Source of the DNA: Pseudonocardia xinjiangensis
GTDB taxonomy: Bacteria > Actinomycetota > Actinomycetes > Mycobacteriales > Pseudonocardiaceae
DNA: 50,010 nt
Reading direction: 5' to 3'
Assembly: GCF_012911925.1 (NCBI RefSeq)
Contig: NZ_JAAXKY010000036.1
Span: 1-50,010 of the forward strand
Below are positions 34,556 to 43,074 of the stretch, piece after piece; the stretch's first letter is position 1, and each line of letters opens with the position of its first letter. The position numbers were made by a program, and so were the translations under genes. Below the pieces are notes generated by a model. That model worked only from the letters and a program-made list of their open reading frames with translations. It was not told the origin of the DNA and did no database searches.

Positions 34556-34594
34556 CGCGAGTCGCCCGTTTCGCGTGCGCGAGTCGCCCGTTTC
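34556..34594. repeat. Short direct repeat after the VOC gene
   Basis: CGCGAGTCGCCCGTTTC occurs at 34556-34572 and again at 34578-34594 with a 22-bp period, starting right at the VOC stop. The remaining space to 34738 holds only a small hairpin, GCGGC/GCCGC (34648-34662), and no recognisable gene. The repeat may be part of a dispersed intergenic repeat family. Confidence 0.75.
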
Positions 34595-34738
34595 CTGCTG
34601 CGGGCGGCCACGGTGACAGCGTTGTGGTCCCATATTGCTGTTCCAGTGCGGCTTGATGCCGCGATATGTGCCCATGACGCCGCGCAGGGAGACACCCCTG
34701 CCCGGATGGATTGGCCCAACTCCGGGTACAACGCCCGT

Positions 34739-35017
34739 GTGAATCGATTCGGTCCTTTCGCCCGGCGCTCCTCCCGCGACCGGGCGCCCGATGGCCGCGT
34801 GGTGCCCCGGCCGTACGTCCAGGGGGACCCCGCGGTGCCCGGCAGGCGCAGGCGCGGCCGGTTCGGCTTCTGGGGCCCCGTGCCCTACTACTCGACCAGG
34901 ACCCGCCGCGGGTCGGAGGTCTCGGTCGGGGGCTGCGGCTGCTGCCTGCCCATCCCGCTCCTCGTCACGGCCGGTGCGGTCGGACTGCTGCGCACGGTCT
35001 GGCGGCGGCTGCGATGA
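34739..35017 (+). CDS. Small basic membrane-anchored protein of unknown function
   Basis: This 92-residue protein is arginine-rich in its first half (RRSSRDRAPDGRVVPRPYV, GRRRRGRFGFWGPVPYYSTRTRRGSEVSV). Next come a cysteine cluster GGCGCC and a hydrophobic stretch LPIPLLVTAGAVGLL long enough for one membrane helix, ending in RRLR. I do not recognise a named family, although small actinobacterial proteins of this style exist. The GTG at 34739 is the likely start. Its stop overlaps the ATG of the diacylglycerol-kinase-like gene (ATGA), so the two are coupled and may work together at the membrane. Confidence 0.6.
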   Translation: MNRFGPFARRSSRDRAPDGRVVPRPYVQGDPAVPGRRRRGRFGFWGPVPYYSTRTRRGSEVSVGGCGCCLPIPLLVTAGAVGLLRTVWRRLR

Positions 35018-35907
35018 CCGGCACCGAGGGGTTCGACCGGATGGTCGTGATCTTCAACCCGAACAGCACGGGGCGTGCTCCCGAGCTCGCCGAGGAGCTG
35101 CGCGCCGAGCTGGCGGACCGGTCGCCGGACCTGCCGGTGACGATGAGCCCCACCCAGCACGCCGGGCACGGTCGCGACCTGGCCCGCGAGGCGGCAGCGG
35201 CGGGTGGCCGCCCGCTGATCGTCTCCGTCAGCGGGGACGGCGGGTACAACGAGGTCGTCGACGGCGTCATGAAGGCCGGCAACCCCGACGTCGTCTGCGC
35301 GGTGATGGCGGCGGGCAACGCCAACGACCACCGGCGGACCATCCGGGAGCGGCCGCTCGCCGACGCCGTGGTCGCCGGCGAGGTGTACCGCATCGACCTG
35401 CTCCGCATGACCATCGGCACCGGCCCCGATGCGCGCACGCACTACGCCCACTCCTACATCGGGCTCGGGCTGACGCCGGTCGTCGCGGTCGACCTGGAGA
35501 AGGGCGGCAAGGGCTCCTTCCGGGAGATCGTGTCGGTGGTGCGGACCTTCGCCCGCTTCCGTCCCTTCACGATCGAGCTGGAGGACGGGAGCCGCCGCAG
35601 CGTCGACAGCCTGCTCTTCGCCAACATCTCCGAGATGGCCAAGTTCGCCACCCTCAGCGACGGCGGACGGCCCGACGACGGCCGGTTCGAGGTGATCACG
35701 GTGCCGCACACGGCGAAGTGGCGGATCCTCGGTGTCGCCATCAGGGCGGCGACACGCGGCCTGGGGCCGCAGCCCACCGCCACGCGCTACGGCTTCACCA
35801 CGCTCAAGCCCACCCCGATGCAGCTCGACGGCGAGGTCATCGCACTCGACCCCGGCACCCCCGTCTGCGTCGAGGTGGCCCCCCGGGCGCTCGCGACGAT
35901 CAGCTGA
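35014..35907 (+). CDS. Diacylglycerol/sphingosine kinase-family lipid kinase
   Basis: This 297-residue protein has the DAGK catalytic fold: VVIFNPNSTG at the start, the nucleotide-binding SGDGGYNEVVDG at 73-84 (family pattern GGDGT, here with Tyr where Thr is usual), MAAGNANDHRRTI, and the C-terminal beta domain. It should phosphorylate a lipid or related alcohol at the membrane face. The Gly-Asp-Gly core is intact, but the Thr/Ser replacement by Gly-Tyr is atypical, so the substrate may differ. It is translationally coupled to a small membrane protein. Its 3' end overlaps the convergent TetR gene by 8 bp. Confidence 0.85.
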   Translation: MTGTEGFDRMVVIFNPNSTGRAPELAEELRAELADRSPDLPVTMSPTQHAGHGRDLAREAAAAGGRPLIVSVSGDGGYNEVVDGVMKAGNPDVVCAVMAAGNANDHRRTIRERPLADAVVAGEVYRIDLLRMTIGTGPDARTHYAHSYIGLGLTPVVAVDLEKGGKGSFREIVSVVRTFARFRPFTIELEDGSRRSVDSLLFANISEMAKFATLSDGGRPDDGRFEVITVPHTAKWRILGVAIRAATRGLGPQPTATRYGFTTLKPTPMQLDGEVIALDPGTPVCVEVAPRALATIS

Positions 35908-36586
35908 CGGGCCCGGTGGGCGGCGGCGCGGAGCAGGTGGCGTGGCGGAGCATCAGCAGGGCGGATGCGTGCAGGTCGGTCAGCGCGTCCGGCCGGCCCG
36001 ACAGATGCCGCAGCAGCGCCATCTGGAAGGCGCCGTCGAACATCGTGTAGACCGACGACGACGTGAGCCCCGGCCGCACGCCCAGCAGCTCGGCATGCCG
36101 GCTGACGACCCGCCAGATCATCCGCTCGATGCTGGCGTCGATCTCGAGGACGTCGGCGCGGAAGGACTCCTCGAACAGTGCCTGCGCCCGCAGGTCGTAC
36201 CAGAGGCGGTGCAGCTTGCTCTCCTCGCGCACCGACTCGACGAGGCCGTCAGCGAACCGGACGGCGAGCCCCTCGGGTGAGTCGGCCTCCACCACGAGCC
36301 GGTCGTAGCGGAGCACGCACTGCGCCTTGTACTCCCGGACGCAGCACGTGATCAGGTCGACCTTGTCGGTGAAGTAGTAGTGCAGGACACCGTGGGAGAA
36401 CGCGGAGTTCTGCGCGATCTCCCGCAGGCTCGTGCGGGCGTAGCCGAGCTCGGACAGCGTCTGGATCGCCGCCTGGGCCAGTTCCTTGCGACGCTCCGCG
36501 AACTTGCCGGCAGCCGGCCGCGAGGGCCGGGGGCGCTTCGCCGCGGCTTCGGTCACCGGTGGGTCTGCGGGGGGTGCGACGCGCAT
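35900..36586 (-). CDS. TetR-family transcriptional regulator
   Basis: This 228-residue repressor has an N-terminal extension of about 25 residues. The HTH follows at about 33-80 (ELAQAAIQTLSELGYARTSLREIAQNSAFSHGVLHYYFTDKVDLITCC), and then a helical ligand domain of the TetR_C_6 kind, as in BetI-like regulators. The ATG at 36586 is 14 bases downstream of the MHS transporter stop, so both are probably transcribed together. It likely controls the transporter and the divergent Rieske oxygenase. Its 3' end overlaps the lipid kinase gene tail to tail by 8 bp. Confidence 0.88.
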   Translation of the reverse strand: MRVAPPADPPVTEAAAKRPRPSRPAAGKFAERRKELAQAAIQTLSELGYARTSLREIAQNSAFSHGVLHYYFTDKVDLITCCVREYKAQCVLRYDRLVVEADSPEGLAVRFADGLVESVREESKLHRLWYDLRAQALFEESFRADVLEIDASIERMIWRVVSRHAELLGVRPGLTSSSVYTMFDGAFQMALLRHLSGRPDALTDLHASALLMLRHATCSAPPPTGPVS

Positions 36587-36600
36587 TCCGTCCCCGGCTC

Positions 36601-37938
36601 TCACGCCGCCGGCACGGCTGCCGTCCTCGCCTGCAGCCGGCCGGCCACGACCGTGCCGATCCCGGCGAGGACCACCATGAACGTGAGGTAGACCGACACG
36701 CCCCAGACACCGGCGGCTGAGGCCAGCAGCAGGGTGGCGATGATCGGCGCCAGTGCGCCGCCGAGCACCGAGCCGAGCTGGTAGCCGATCGAGGCGCCGC
36801 TGTAGCGGACCTCCACCGGGAACGCCTCGGCGGCCACCGCGGCCGACGGCCCGTACATCGGCGCGGCGCCCGTGCGCCCGAGCACCACGGCGATGAAGAC
36901 GACCACCGGGACCGCGGTGGCCAGCAGCGGGAGGAAGACGATCGCGACGAGCCCGGTGGAGACGGCACCGAACAGGATCATCCGGTGCCGGCCGATGCGG
37001 TCCGACAGCGAGGAGAAGTACAGCGACAGCGGGATCTCCAGCAGCGCGGCCACGAGCACGGCGGAGATCATGAAGGTGTTGGGGAGCCCCAGGGTGGCGG
37101 TGCCGTACTGGATGGCGAACGTCGCCGCCATGTAGCCCATCGTGGTGATGCCGGCGAAGATCCCGATGCCGCAGAGCACCTGCGGCCAGTGGTCGCGCGC
37201 GACCGTGATGATCGGCAGCCGCATCGACGGGGCGGCCTTCGCGGCGGCGGCAGCGGCCACGAACTCGGGGCTCTCGGTGACCTTGAGCCGGACGTAGAGC
37301 CCCACGGCCACCAGCGCGGCGCTGACGAGGAACGGGATGCGCCAGCCCCACGACGTGAACTGCTCGTCGCTCAATGTGGCGGCCAGCACCAGGAACACGA
37401 GGTTCGAGGTGATGAGCCCGATCGGCACGCCGAGCTGGGGGAAGCTGCCGTAGAGGCCGCGCCGGTTCTCCGGGGCGTGCTCCACCGAGATCAGCACGGC
37501 CCCACCCCACTCACCGCCGACGGCGAGGCCCTGCACCACCCGCAGCAGCACGAGCAGGATCGGGGCGGCCACCCCGATCTGGGCGAAGTTGGGCAGCACC
37601 CCGATGAGCGCGGTCGCGACGCCCATCGACACGAGCGTGGTGACGAGGGTCCGCTTCCGCCCGATCCGGTCGCCGAGGTGGCCGAAGACCACCCCGCCGA
37701 TGGGGCGCGCCAGGAACCCGACGGCGAACGTGCCGAGAGCGGCCAGGGTGCCGGCCAGCGGAGAGGCGCCCGGGAAGAACTGGCCGCGGAACACGATCAC
37801 GGCGGCGAGGCCGTAGATGAAGAAGTCGTACCACTCGATGGACGTGCCGACGAGGCTGGCCACCGCCACCCTGCGCACCTCGGCCGGCGTCGCCGCCGGG
37901 GCCGGTGCATCCGGCGGGTACTCGGTGGACGAAGACAT
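36601..37938 (-). CDS. MFS transporter, metabolite:H+ symporter (MHS) family
   Basis: This 445-residue, 12-helix transporter has the hallmark start of the MHS group (ASLVGTSIEWYDFFIYGLAAVIVF), the loop 2-3 motif GHLGDRIGRKRTL, and GLAVGGEWGGAVLISVEHAPENRRG. Relatives (ShiA, PcaT, KgtP, CitA) take up carboxylates such as shikimate, aromatic acids or dicarboxylates with protons. AGAGGAG lies just upstream of the ATG at 37938. It is in one transcript with a TetR regulator and diverges from a Rieske oxygenase. This suggests uptake of an aromatic acid that the oxygenase attacks. Confidence 0.9.
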   Translation of the reverse strand: MSSSTEYPPDAPAPAATPAEVRRVAVASLVGTSIEWYDFFIYGLAAVIVFRGQFFPGASPLAGTLAALGTFAVGFLARPIGGVVFGHLGDRIGRKRTLVTTLVSMGVATALIGVLPNFAQIGVAAPILLVLLRVVQGLAVGGEWGGAVLISVEHAPENRRGLYGSFPQLGVPIGLITSNLVFLVLAATLSDEQFTSWGWRIPFLVSAALVAVGLYVRLKVTESPEFVAAAAAAKAAPSMRLPIITVARDHWPQVLCGIGIFAGITTMGYMAATFAIQYGTATLGLPNTFMISAVLVAALLEIPLSLYFSSLSDRIGRHRMILFGAVSTGLVAIVFLPLLATAVPVVVFIAVVLGRTGAAPMYGPSAAVAAEAFPVEVRYSGASIGYQLGSVLGGALAPIIATLLLASAAGVWGVSVYLTFMVVLAGIGTVVAGRLQARTAAVPAA

Positions 37939-38116
37939 CTGCACTCCTCTGTGGAACGCCGGGGGCCCCCGTCGCCCGGCCGCGGCGACGGTTGGCAGCA
38001 CCCTGCTCCGGGGACGATCAGTGCGCTATCACACTTCCGCATGCTGAAAAGGCATTTCCGGCGATCGTCGCGAACGTCTACGCCACGCCGCCGCCGGGGC
38101 GGACTGCACCAACCGG

Positions 38117-38146
38117 TTGATCCGCTCGGCAACCCCGGATTACCTT
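38117..38146 (+). promoter_or_regulatory. Promoter of the Rieske oxygenase gene
   Basis: TTGATC (38117-38122) and TACCTT (38141-38146) are separated by 18 bp and resemble a housekeeping -35/-10 pair. Transcription would begin near 38153, where an in-frame ATG occurs, so a leaderless transcript adding 17 residues to the enzyme is possible. The 265-bp space back to the transporter gene also holds TTCCGCATGC and GCATTTCCGG near 38035-38065, without a clear palindrome. Confidence 0.5.
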
Positions 38147-38203
38147 TCCGCCATGTGGCAAGGGGGTTCGGTCGCCGGCCTCCCCGCCGGAGCATGCATA
38201 GGT

Positions 38204-39256
38204 ATGACAACGATCCCGCGCGACCAGTGGTACGTCGCGGCCTACGGCCGCGAGATCGGGCACGACCTGTTCTCCCGCACCGTCTGCGGGGAGTCCATCC
38301 TGTTCTGGCGCACGGAGGCCGGCGAGGTCACGGCGATGTCGGACCGGTGCGTCCACCGCCGCTTCCCCCTGTCCCAGGCGCCGAGCCGGCTCGTCGGCGA
38401 CGCGGTGGTCTGCGGCTACCACGGCTTCACCTACGGGGCCGACGGCGCGTGCGTCGCGGTGCCCGGCCAGACCCGGGTGCCGCGCACCGCCCGGCTGCGC
38501 AGCTACCCCGTCGTCGAGCAGGACTCCTTCGTCTGGGTGTGGATCGGTGACCCGGCGCGGGCCGACGCCACGCGCATCCCGCGCGCGCCGTGGCTCGACT
38601 CCCCCGACTACGCGACGGTCTCGGGCATGGAGCCGCTCGCGGCCCGCTTCGGCCTGCTGGTGGACAACCTCATGGACCTCTCGCACGAGACCTACCTGCA
38701 CGGCGGCTACATCGGCACGCCCGAGGTGGCCGGCACGCCGATCACCACCGAGGTCGACGACGCCGCCGGCATCGTCTACGTGAGCCGCCACATGGACGAC
38801 GCCGAGTGCCCGCCCTTCTACGCGAACTCGACCGGCCTGACCGGCCGGATCGCGCGCTGGCAGGACATCGAGTACGCGCCGCCGTGCCTGTACAAGCTGC
38901 ACAGCCGGATCGCGCCGGTGGGCTCCCTGCCGAACCCGGACGGCACCGACCCCGACGCCTTCCACGTCGAGGTCGTCTACGCGATCACACCGGAGACCGA
39001 GAACCGCACCCACGACTTCTGGGCGGTCGCCCGTGACTTCGCGCTCGACGACACCTCGGTCTCGGACTTCATCGCCGAGCAGAACCGCACCGTCGTGCTG
39101 CAGGACGTCGCCGCGCTCGACGTGCTGGAGCAGGTGATCGCCACCGAACCGGCGGGCTACCAGGAGCTGTCCATCAACATCGACACCGGCGGCCTCGCCG
39201 CCCGGCGGATGCTCACGGCGATGCTGCAGGAGCCGGCCACGGCGGCGGCGAGGTGA
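38204..39256 (+). CDS. Rieske non-heme iron oxygenase, VanA-like
   Basis: This 350-residue oxygenase alpha subunit carries a Rieske cluster (Cys49, His51, Cys70, His73 in CVHRR and CGYHGF) and a mononuclear iron site (Asp158, His161 and His166 in NLMDLSHETYLH, with the later QDVAALDVLEQ supplying the expected Asp). The N-terminal MTTIPRDQWYVAAYGREIG is typical of vanillate O-demethylase and related aromatic-acid O-demethylases or hydroxylases. ATG 38204 was chosen by family start; ATG 38153 is the alternative if the mRNA is leaderless. The partner reductase (VanB type) is absent here, so electrons must come from a distant gene. It diverges from the MHS transporter. Confidence 0.88.
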   Translation: MTTIPRDQWYVAAYGREIGHDLFSRTVCGESILFWRTEAGEVTAMSDRCVHRRFPLSQAPSRLVGDAVVCGYHGFTYGADGACVAVPGQTRVPRTARLRSYPVVEQDSFVWVWIGDPARADATRIPRAPWLDSPDYATVSGMEPLAARFGLLVDNLMDLSHETYLHGGYIGTPEVAGTPITTEVDDAAGIVYVSRHMDDAECPPFYANSTGLTGRIARWQDIEYAPPCLYKLHSRIAPVGSLPNPDGTDPDAFHVEVVYAITPETENRTHDFWAVARDFALDDTSVSDFIAEQNRTVVLQDVAALDVLEQVIATEPAGYQELSINIDTGGLAARRMLTAMLQEPATAAAR

Positions 39257-39264
39257 GCCCGGGC

Positions 39265-39510
39265 ATGGACATCGAGCCCGTCCGCATGCTCACCGGGCCC
39301 GGGGTGCTGCGGGTGGTGTGGCTGCCGGGGAGCGACCAGCTGCAGGGCACCTGCCACTGCGGCGCCGCGCACGTGGCCGACGGGCCGGTCGAGGTGTGGG
39401 ACTGGCTGCTCGCCCACCCCGTGGGGCACGGCCCCGGCCGCCGGCCCGACGAGGAGGAGCCGCCCACCCCGGGGCGGAGCTCCCCGTCGCCCGTGCCCGC
39501 GTTCGCCTGA
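39265..39510 (+). CDS. Small conserved-looking protein with CHCG motif
   Basis: This 81-residue protein has a compact N-terminal part (DIEPVRMLTGPGVLRVVWLP, then QGTCHCGAAHVADGPVEVWDWLLAHPVGH) and a Pro-rich tail. The CHC plus a nearby His could bind a metal. I know no assigned function. The ATG at 39265 has GAGGTGAG 8 bases upstream; a GTG at 39253 would overlap the Rieske stop (GTGA). Either way it is probably cotranscribed with the oxygenase. It is too short and has the wrong motifs for the missing reductase. Confidence 0.6.
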   Translation: MDIEPVRMLTGPGVLRVVWLPGSDQLQGTCHCGAAHVADGPVEVWDWLLAHPVGHGPGRRPDEEEPPTPGRSSPSPVPAFA

Positions 39511-39524
39511 TCCGCGCGGGCGTC

Positions 39525-39929
39525 TCAGCCCACCACGGCGAGCGCGTCGATCTCGACCAGCATGGCCTCGTGGGGCAGGCCGACGATCAGCGTGGTGCGG
39601 CCGGGCAGCTCGCCGCTCGGCACGTGCTCGGCCAGGAACTGCGCGTACACCTCGTTCATCGCGGCGAAGTCGCCGCGGCTGGTGAGGTAGACCCGGAACA
39701 TCACGACGTCCTCGACGCCCGCGCCGCCGGCCTCCAGGATCGCGCGGACGTTCTCGAGCGTGCGCCGGGTCTGTGCCCTGACGTCCCCCACCCCGACGTA
39801 CTCGCGGGTCGCCGGGTCCATCGGGGTCTGCCCGGAGACCTGGAGGATGCCGCCCTTGCGCACCCCCTGGCTGTAGGTGTGCGCCGGGGCGGGTGCGTCC
39901 GTCGTGCTCACGATGGTCTTGCCGGTCAT
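39525..39929 (-). CDS. RidA-family enamine/imine deaminase
   Basis: This 134-residue trimeric-type protein hydrolyses reactive enamines such as 2-aminoacrylate, the product of serine dehydration. The family core is present: YSQGVRKGGILQVSGQTPMDP, a helix with RRTLENVRAILEAGG, VYLTSRGDFAAMNEVYAQF, and the active-site segment GRTTLIVGLPHEAMLVEIDALA with the conserved Arg and Glu. It diverges over 188 bp from a D-serine-dehydratase-like gene, whose toxic intermediate it could remove. GAAAGG lies upstream of the ATG. Confidence 0.88.
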   Translation of the reverse strand: MTGKTIVSTTDAPAPAHTYSQGVRKGGILQVSGQTPMDPATREYVGVGDVRAQTRRTLENVRAILEAGGAGVEDVVMFRVYLTSRGDFAAMNEVYAQFLAEHVPSGELPGRTTLIVGLPHEAMLVEIDALAVVG

Positions 39930-40023
39930 GCCTGGCCTTTCGTCTCGGTCGGGGACCGGGTGTCGGTTGCCTGCTGCCAGCCGCAGTCGCGGGAGATCCG
40001 CCCGGTGACGGGCATGTGATCAT

Positions 40024-40094
40024 TTGACGCGTTCGGTTAGCAATGCTACAACCCGTGGATCACACCCTGCACCGGACGTTGCGCCTGACGCAAC
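40024..40094 (+). promoter_or_regulatory. Promoter and operator candidate of the D-amino-acid operon
   Basis: TTGACG (40024-40029) and TACAAC (40047-40052) with a 17-bp spacer form the best promoter seen in the window. About 20 bp past the expected start, GTTGCGCCTGACGCAAC (40078-40094) is a perfect inverted repeat with 6-bp arms and a 5-base centre. A repressor there would block transcription. No regulator gene lies inside the operon. The leader to the GTG at 40118 is about 58 bases. Confidence 0.6.
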
Positions 40095-40117
40095 CACGCA
40101 GCGTGAAGGGACTCACC

Positions 40118-41407
40118 GTGGCCACGATCGTCGACGCCCGCCGACCGGACGCGCTGGACAAGTCGCTGCCCGTTGCCGCGGACGGGGCGACGGTCGCCGA
40201 GTTCCTCGCCTGCCGCCCGCGGCTCTCGGCCTTCAGCACCCCGCTCCTGGTACTGACGTCGTCGGTGATCGACGCCAACGTGACCCGGATGGCCCGGTGG
40301 TGCGCCGCGCGCGGGGTGGACCTGGCGCCGCACGGCAAGACGACGATGGCGCCCGCCATCTGGCAGCGCCAGCTCCGGGCCGGAGCCTGGGGCATCACGG
40401 TGGCGACGCCGAGCCAGCTGCGGGTGGCGGTGGCGTCGGGCGTGCGCCGCATCCAGCTCGCGAACGCGCTGGTCGACCCGGTCGGGCTGACCCGGGTCAG
40501 CGCCGCTCTGGACGCCGACGCGGGGCTGCAGGTGCTCAGCTGGGTCGACTCGGTCGACGCCGTCGAGGCGATGACCACCGTGCTCGCCGGCGTCGGTCCA
40601 CGCCGCCCGCTCACCGTGCTGGTGGAGCTGGGCGCACCGGGTGGCCGGACGGGTGCCCGCGACCTGCCGACCGCGCAGGCGGTGGCCGCGGCCGTGGCCG
40701 CGAGCCCGCACCTCGTCCTGGGCGGGGTCAGCGGCTACGAGGGCGCGCTCGCCCACGACGCCTCCCCCGGCGCGCTCCACGCCGTCCGCGGCTACCTGGG
40801 CGACCTCGCGGCGCTGCACCGGGCACTGGTCGGGGCCGGGGCCTACTCCGGAGCGTCCGAGGTGGTCGTCACCGCGGGTGGCAGCGCCTACTTCGACAAC
40901 GTGGCCGGCGTGCTCGGGCCGCTGGCCGATCCCGCGGGCGCGGCGGGCGTGCCCACCCGCGTGCTGCTGCGCCCGGGCGCCTACGTGATCCACGACGACG
41001 GCTTCTACCGGGGCATCTCGCCGTTCTCCCGGGACCACGGCGAGCCGCTGCGCTCGGCCATGCACGCCTGGGCGCGGGTCGTCTCCCGCCCCGAGCCGGC
41101 GCTGGCCCTGCTCGACGCCGGGAAGCGTGACGTCCCGTTCGACGAGGGGCTGCCGGAGCCGCAGCTGGTGGCCGACCGGCTGGGCGGCCCGGTCACGCGG
41201 CTGTCCGGCGCGGAGATCACCGCCGTGAACGACCAGCACTGCTTCCTCCGCATCGACCCGGCCTCGACGCTGCGGGTGGGGCAGGTCGTGCGCCTGGGCC
41301 TCTCGCACCCGTGCACCGCGTTCGACAAGTGGCAGTGGATCCCCGTGATCGCCGACGACGCCGAGACCGACCCGGTCGTGGTCGATCTCCTCCGGACCTA
41401 CTTCTGA
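40118..41407 (+). CDS. D-serine dehydratase/D-threonine aldolase-like PLP enzyme (fold III)
   Basis: This 429-residue protein has an alanine-racemase-type N-terminal barrel with the PLP Lys74 in DLAPHGKTTMAPAIW. It also has the D-serine dehydratase-like C-terminal domain, including VNDQHCFLRI (His374, Cys375), where relatives bind zinc or another metal. Family members dehydrate D-serine, cleave D-threonine or act on beta-hydroxy-D-amino acids. The GTG at 40118 has GAAGGG 8 bases upstream and begins the homologous part; the longer frame from ATG 40043 starts inside the promoter. It is first in an operon with a D-aminoacylase and a GntP permease. Confidence 0.85.
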   Translation: MATIVDARRPDALDKSLPVAADGATVAEFLACRPRLSAFSTPLLVLTSSVIDANVTRMARWCAARGVDLAPHGKTTMAPAIWQRQLRAGAWGITVATPSQLRVAVASGVRRIQLANALVDPVGLTRVSAALDADAGLQVLSWVDSVDAVEAMTTVLAGVGPRRPLTVLVELGAPGGRTGARDLPTAQAVAAAVAASPHLVLGGVSGYEGALAHDASPGALHAVRGYLGDLAALHRALVGAGAYSGASEVVVTAGGSAYFDNVAGVLGPLADPAGAAGVPTRVLLRPGAYVIHDDGFYRGISPFSRDHGEPLRSAMHAWARVVSRPEPALALLDAGKRDVPFDEGLPEPQLVADRLGGPVTRLSGAEITAVNDQHCFLRIDPASTLRVGQVVRLGLSHPCTAFDKWQWIPVIADDAETDPVVVDLLRTYF

Positions 41408-41421
41408 GCAGGGGAACCCGC

Positions 41422-43029
41422 GTGCGCACCCTCATCCGGTCCGCGACCGTCGTCGACGGGACCGAGCAGCCCCGCTACGGCGCGCACGTGCTCCTCGACG
41501 GCGCCCGGATCGCCGAGATCTCCCGCGACGGGGGCACGCCGCCCGGCGCCGACCGGGTCATCGATGCCGACGGGCTGGTGCTCGCGCCCGGCTTCATCGA
41601 CATGCACGCCCACTCCGACCTACAGATCCTGACGGCACCGGAGCACCTGCCCAAGATCACCCAGGGCGTCACCACCGAGCTGCTCGGCCAGGACGGGCTG
41701 TCCTACGCGCCGGTCGACGACGCCGCGCTGGCCATGCTCCGGAAGAAGATCGCCGGCTGGAACGGCGACCCCGCCGGCTTCGACTTCTCGTGGCGCAGCG
41801 TCGGGGAGTACCTCGACCGGCTCGACGAGGGCATCGCGGGCAACGCCGCGTACCTGGTGCCGCACGGGGTGGTCCGGGCCCTCGTCCTGGGCTGGGACGA
41901 CGTCCCGGCCACCGCGGCCGACATCACGGCCATGCAGCGGATCGTCCGCACCGGCATGACCGAGGGCGCCGTGGGGCTCTCCGCCGGGCTGACCTACACC
42001 CCCGGCATGTACGCCGACTCGGCCGAGCTGCTCGCGCTGTGCCGGACGGTCGCCGAGCTCGGTGGCTTCTTCGCCCCGCACCACCGCTCCTACGGCAAGG
42101 GAGCCCTCGAGGCCTACGCGGAGATGATCGACCTCAGCACGCGGTCGGGGTGTGCCCTGCACCTGTCGCACGCCACGATGAACTTCGGCCCGAACAAGGG
42201 CCGCGCGGGCGAGCTGCTCGCCCTGCTCGACCGGGCCGTCGACGCCGGCACCGACATCAGCCTGGACACCTACCCCTACCTGCCCGGGGCCACCACGCTG
42301 TCGGCGGTGCTGCCCAGCTGGTCGTCGGCCGGCGGCCAGGACGCCACGCTGGCCCGGCTGCGCAACCCCGACGACCTGGCCCGGATCCGCGAGGACCTGG
42401 AGGTGCACGGCTCCGACGGCTGCCACGGCGTGGTCGCCGAGTGGGACACCATCGAGATCAGTGGGGTGACCCGCCCCGAGCTCGACGACACCGTCGGCCG
42501 GACGATCGCGCAGCTCGCCCGTGCGCAGCGGCGTGCCCCGTTCGACGTGTTCGTCGACATCCTGCTCCGCGACGACCTGGGCACCGGGATCCTGCAGCAC
42601 GTCGGCCACGAGGAGAACGTCCGGGCGATCATGCGCCACCCCCGCCACACCGCGGGGAGCGACGGCATCCTGGTCGGCGCGAAGCCTCACCCCCGGGCCT
42701 GGGGCACGTTCCCCCGCTACCTCGGCCACTACGCGCGCGACCTGGGCCTGTTCACGCTCGAGGAGTGCGTCGGGCACCTCACCGGCCGCGCGGCGGCCCG
42801 GCTGCGGCTGCGCGACCGGGGTCTGGTCCGCCCCGGGTACGCCGCCGACCTCGTGCTGTTCGACCCCGCGACGGTCGCCGCCACCACCACCTTCGAACAC
42901 CCCAAGCAGCAGGCAGCCGGCATCCCCTACGTCTTCGTCAACGGTGAGGCCGCCGTGGCCGATGGCGCACGCACCGACGCCATGGCGGGCCGGGCGCTGC
43001 GCCGCCGCCCCGGCGGCGACGTGACCTGA
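41422..43029 (+). CDS. N-acyl-D-amino-acid deacylase (D-aminoacylase)
   Basis: This 535-residue amidohydrolase has the metal motif GFIDMHAHSDL (His62, His64), QGVTTELLGQDGLSYAP, FAPHHRSYG, LHLSHATMN and the late SDG, all in the order seen in D-aminoacylases. It releases free D-amino acids from N-acyl forms, for example from peptidoglycan-derived or environmental compounds. The GTG at 41422 has AGGGGAA a few bases upstream and lies 14 bp after the dehydratase stop. The enzyme thus supplies the dehydratase/aldolase with D-amino acids. Dihydroorotase-like or N-acyl-D-glutamate deacylase activity is an alternative. Confidence 0.88.
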   Translation: MRTLIRSATVVDGTEQPRYGAHVLLDGARIAEISRDGGTPPGADRVIDADGLVLAPGFIDMHAHSDLQILTAPEHLPKITQGVTTELLGQDGLSYAPVDDAALAMLRKKIAGWNGDPAGFDFSWRSVGEYLDRLDEGIAGNAAYLVPHGVVRALVLGWDDVPATAADITAMQRIVRTGMTEGAVGLSAGLTYTPGMYADSAELLALCRTVAELGGFFAPHHRSYGKGALEAYAEMIDLSTRSGCALHLSHATMNFGPNKGRAGELLALLDRAVDAGTDISLDTYPYLPGATTLSAVLPSWSSAGGQDATLARLRNPDDLARIREDLEVHGSDGCHGVVAEWDTIEISGVTRPELDDTVGRTIAQLARAQRRAPFDVFVDILLRDDLGTGILQHVGHEENVRAIMRHPRHTAGSDGILVGAKPHPRAWGTFPRYLGHYARDLGLFTLEECVGHLTGRAAARLRLRDRGLVRPGYAADLVLFDPATVAATTTFEHPKQQAAGIPYVFVNGEAAVADGARTDAMAGRALRRRPGGDVT

Positions 43030-43074
43030 CCGTCCGGACCCCCTCCTCCCCTCCCCTCCCCCTCGGAGCCGCTG

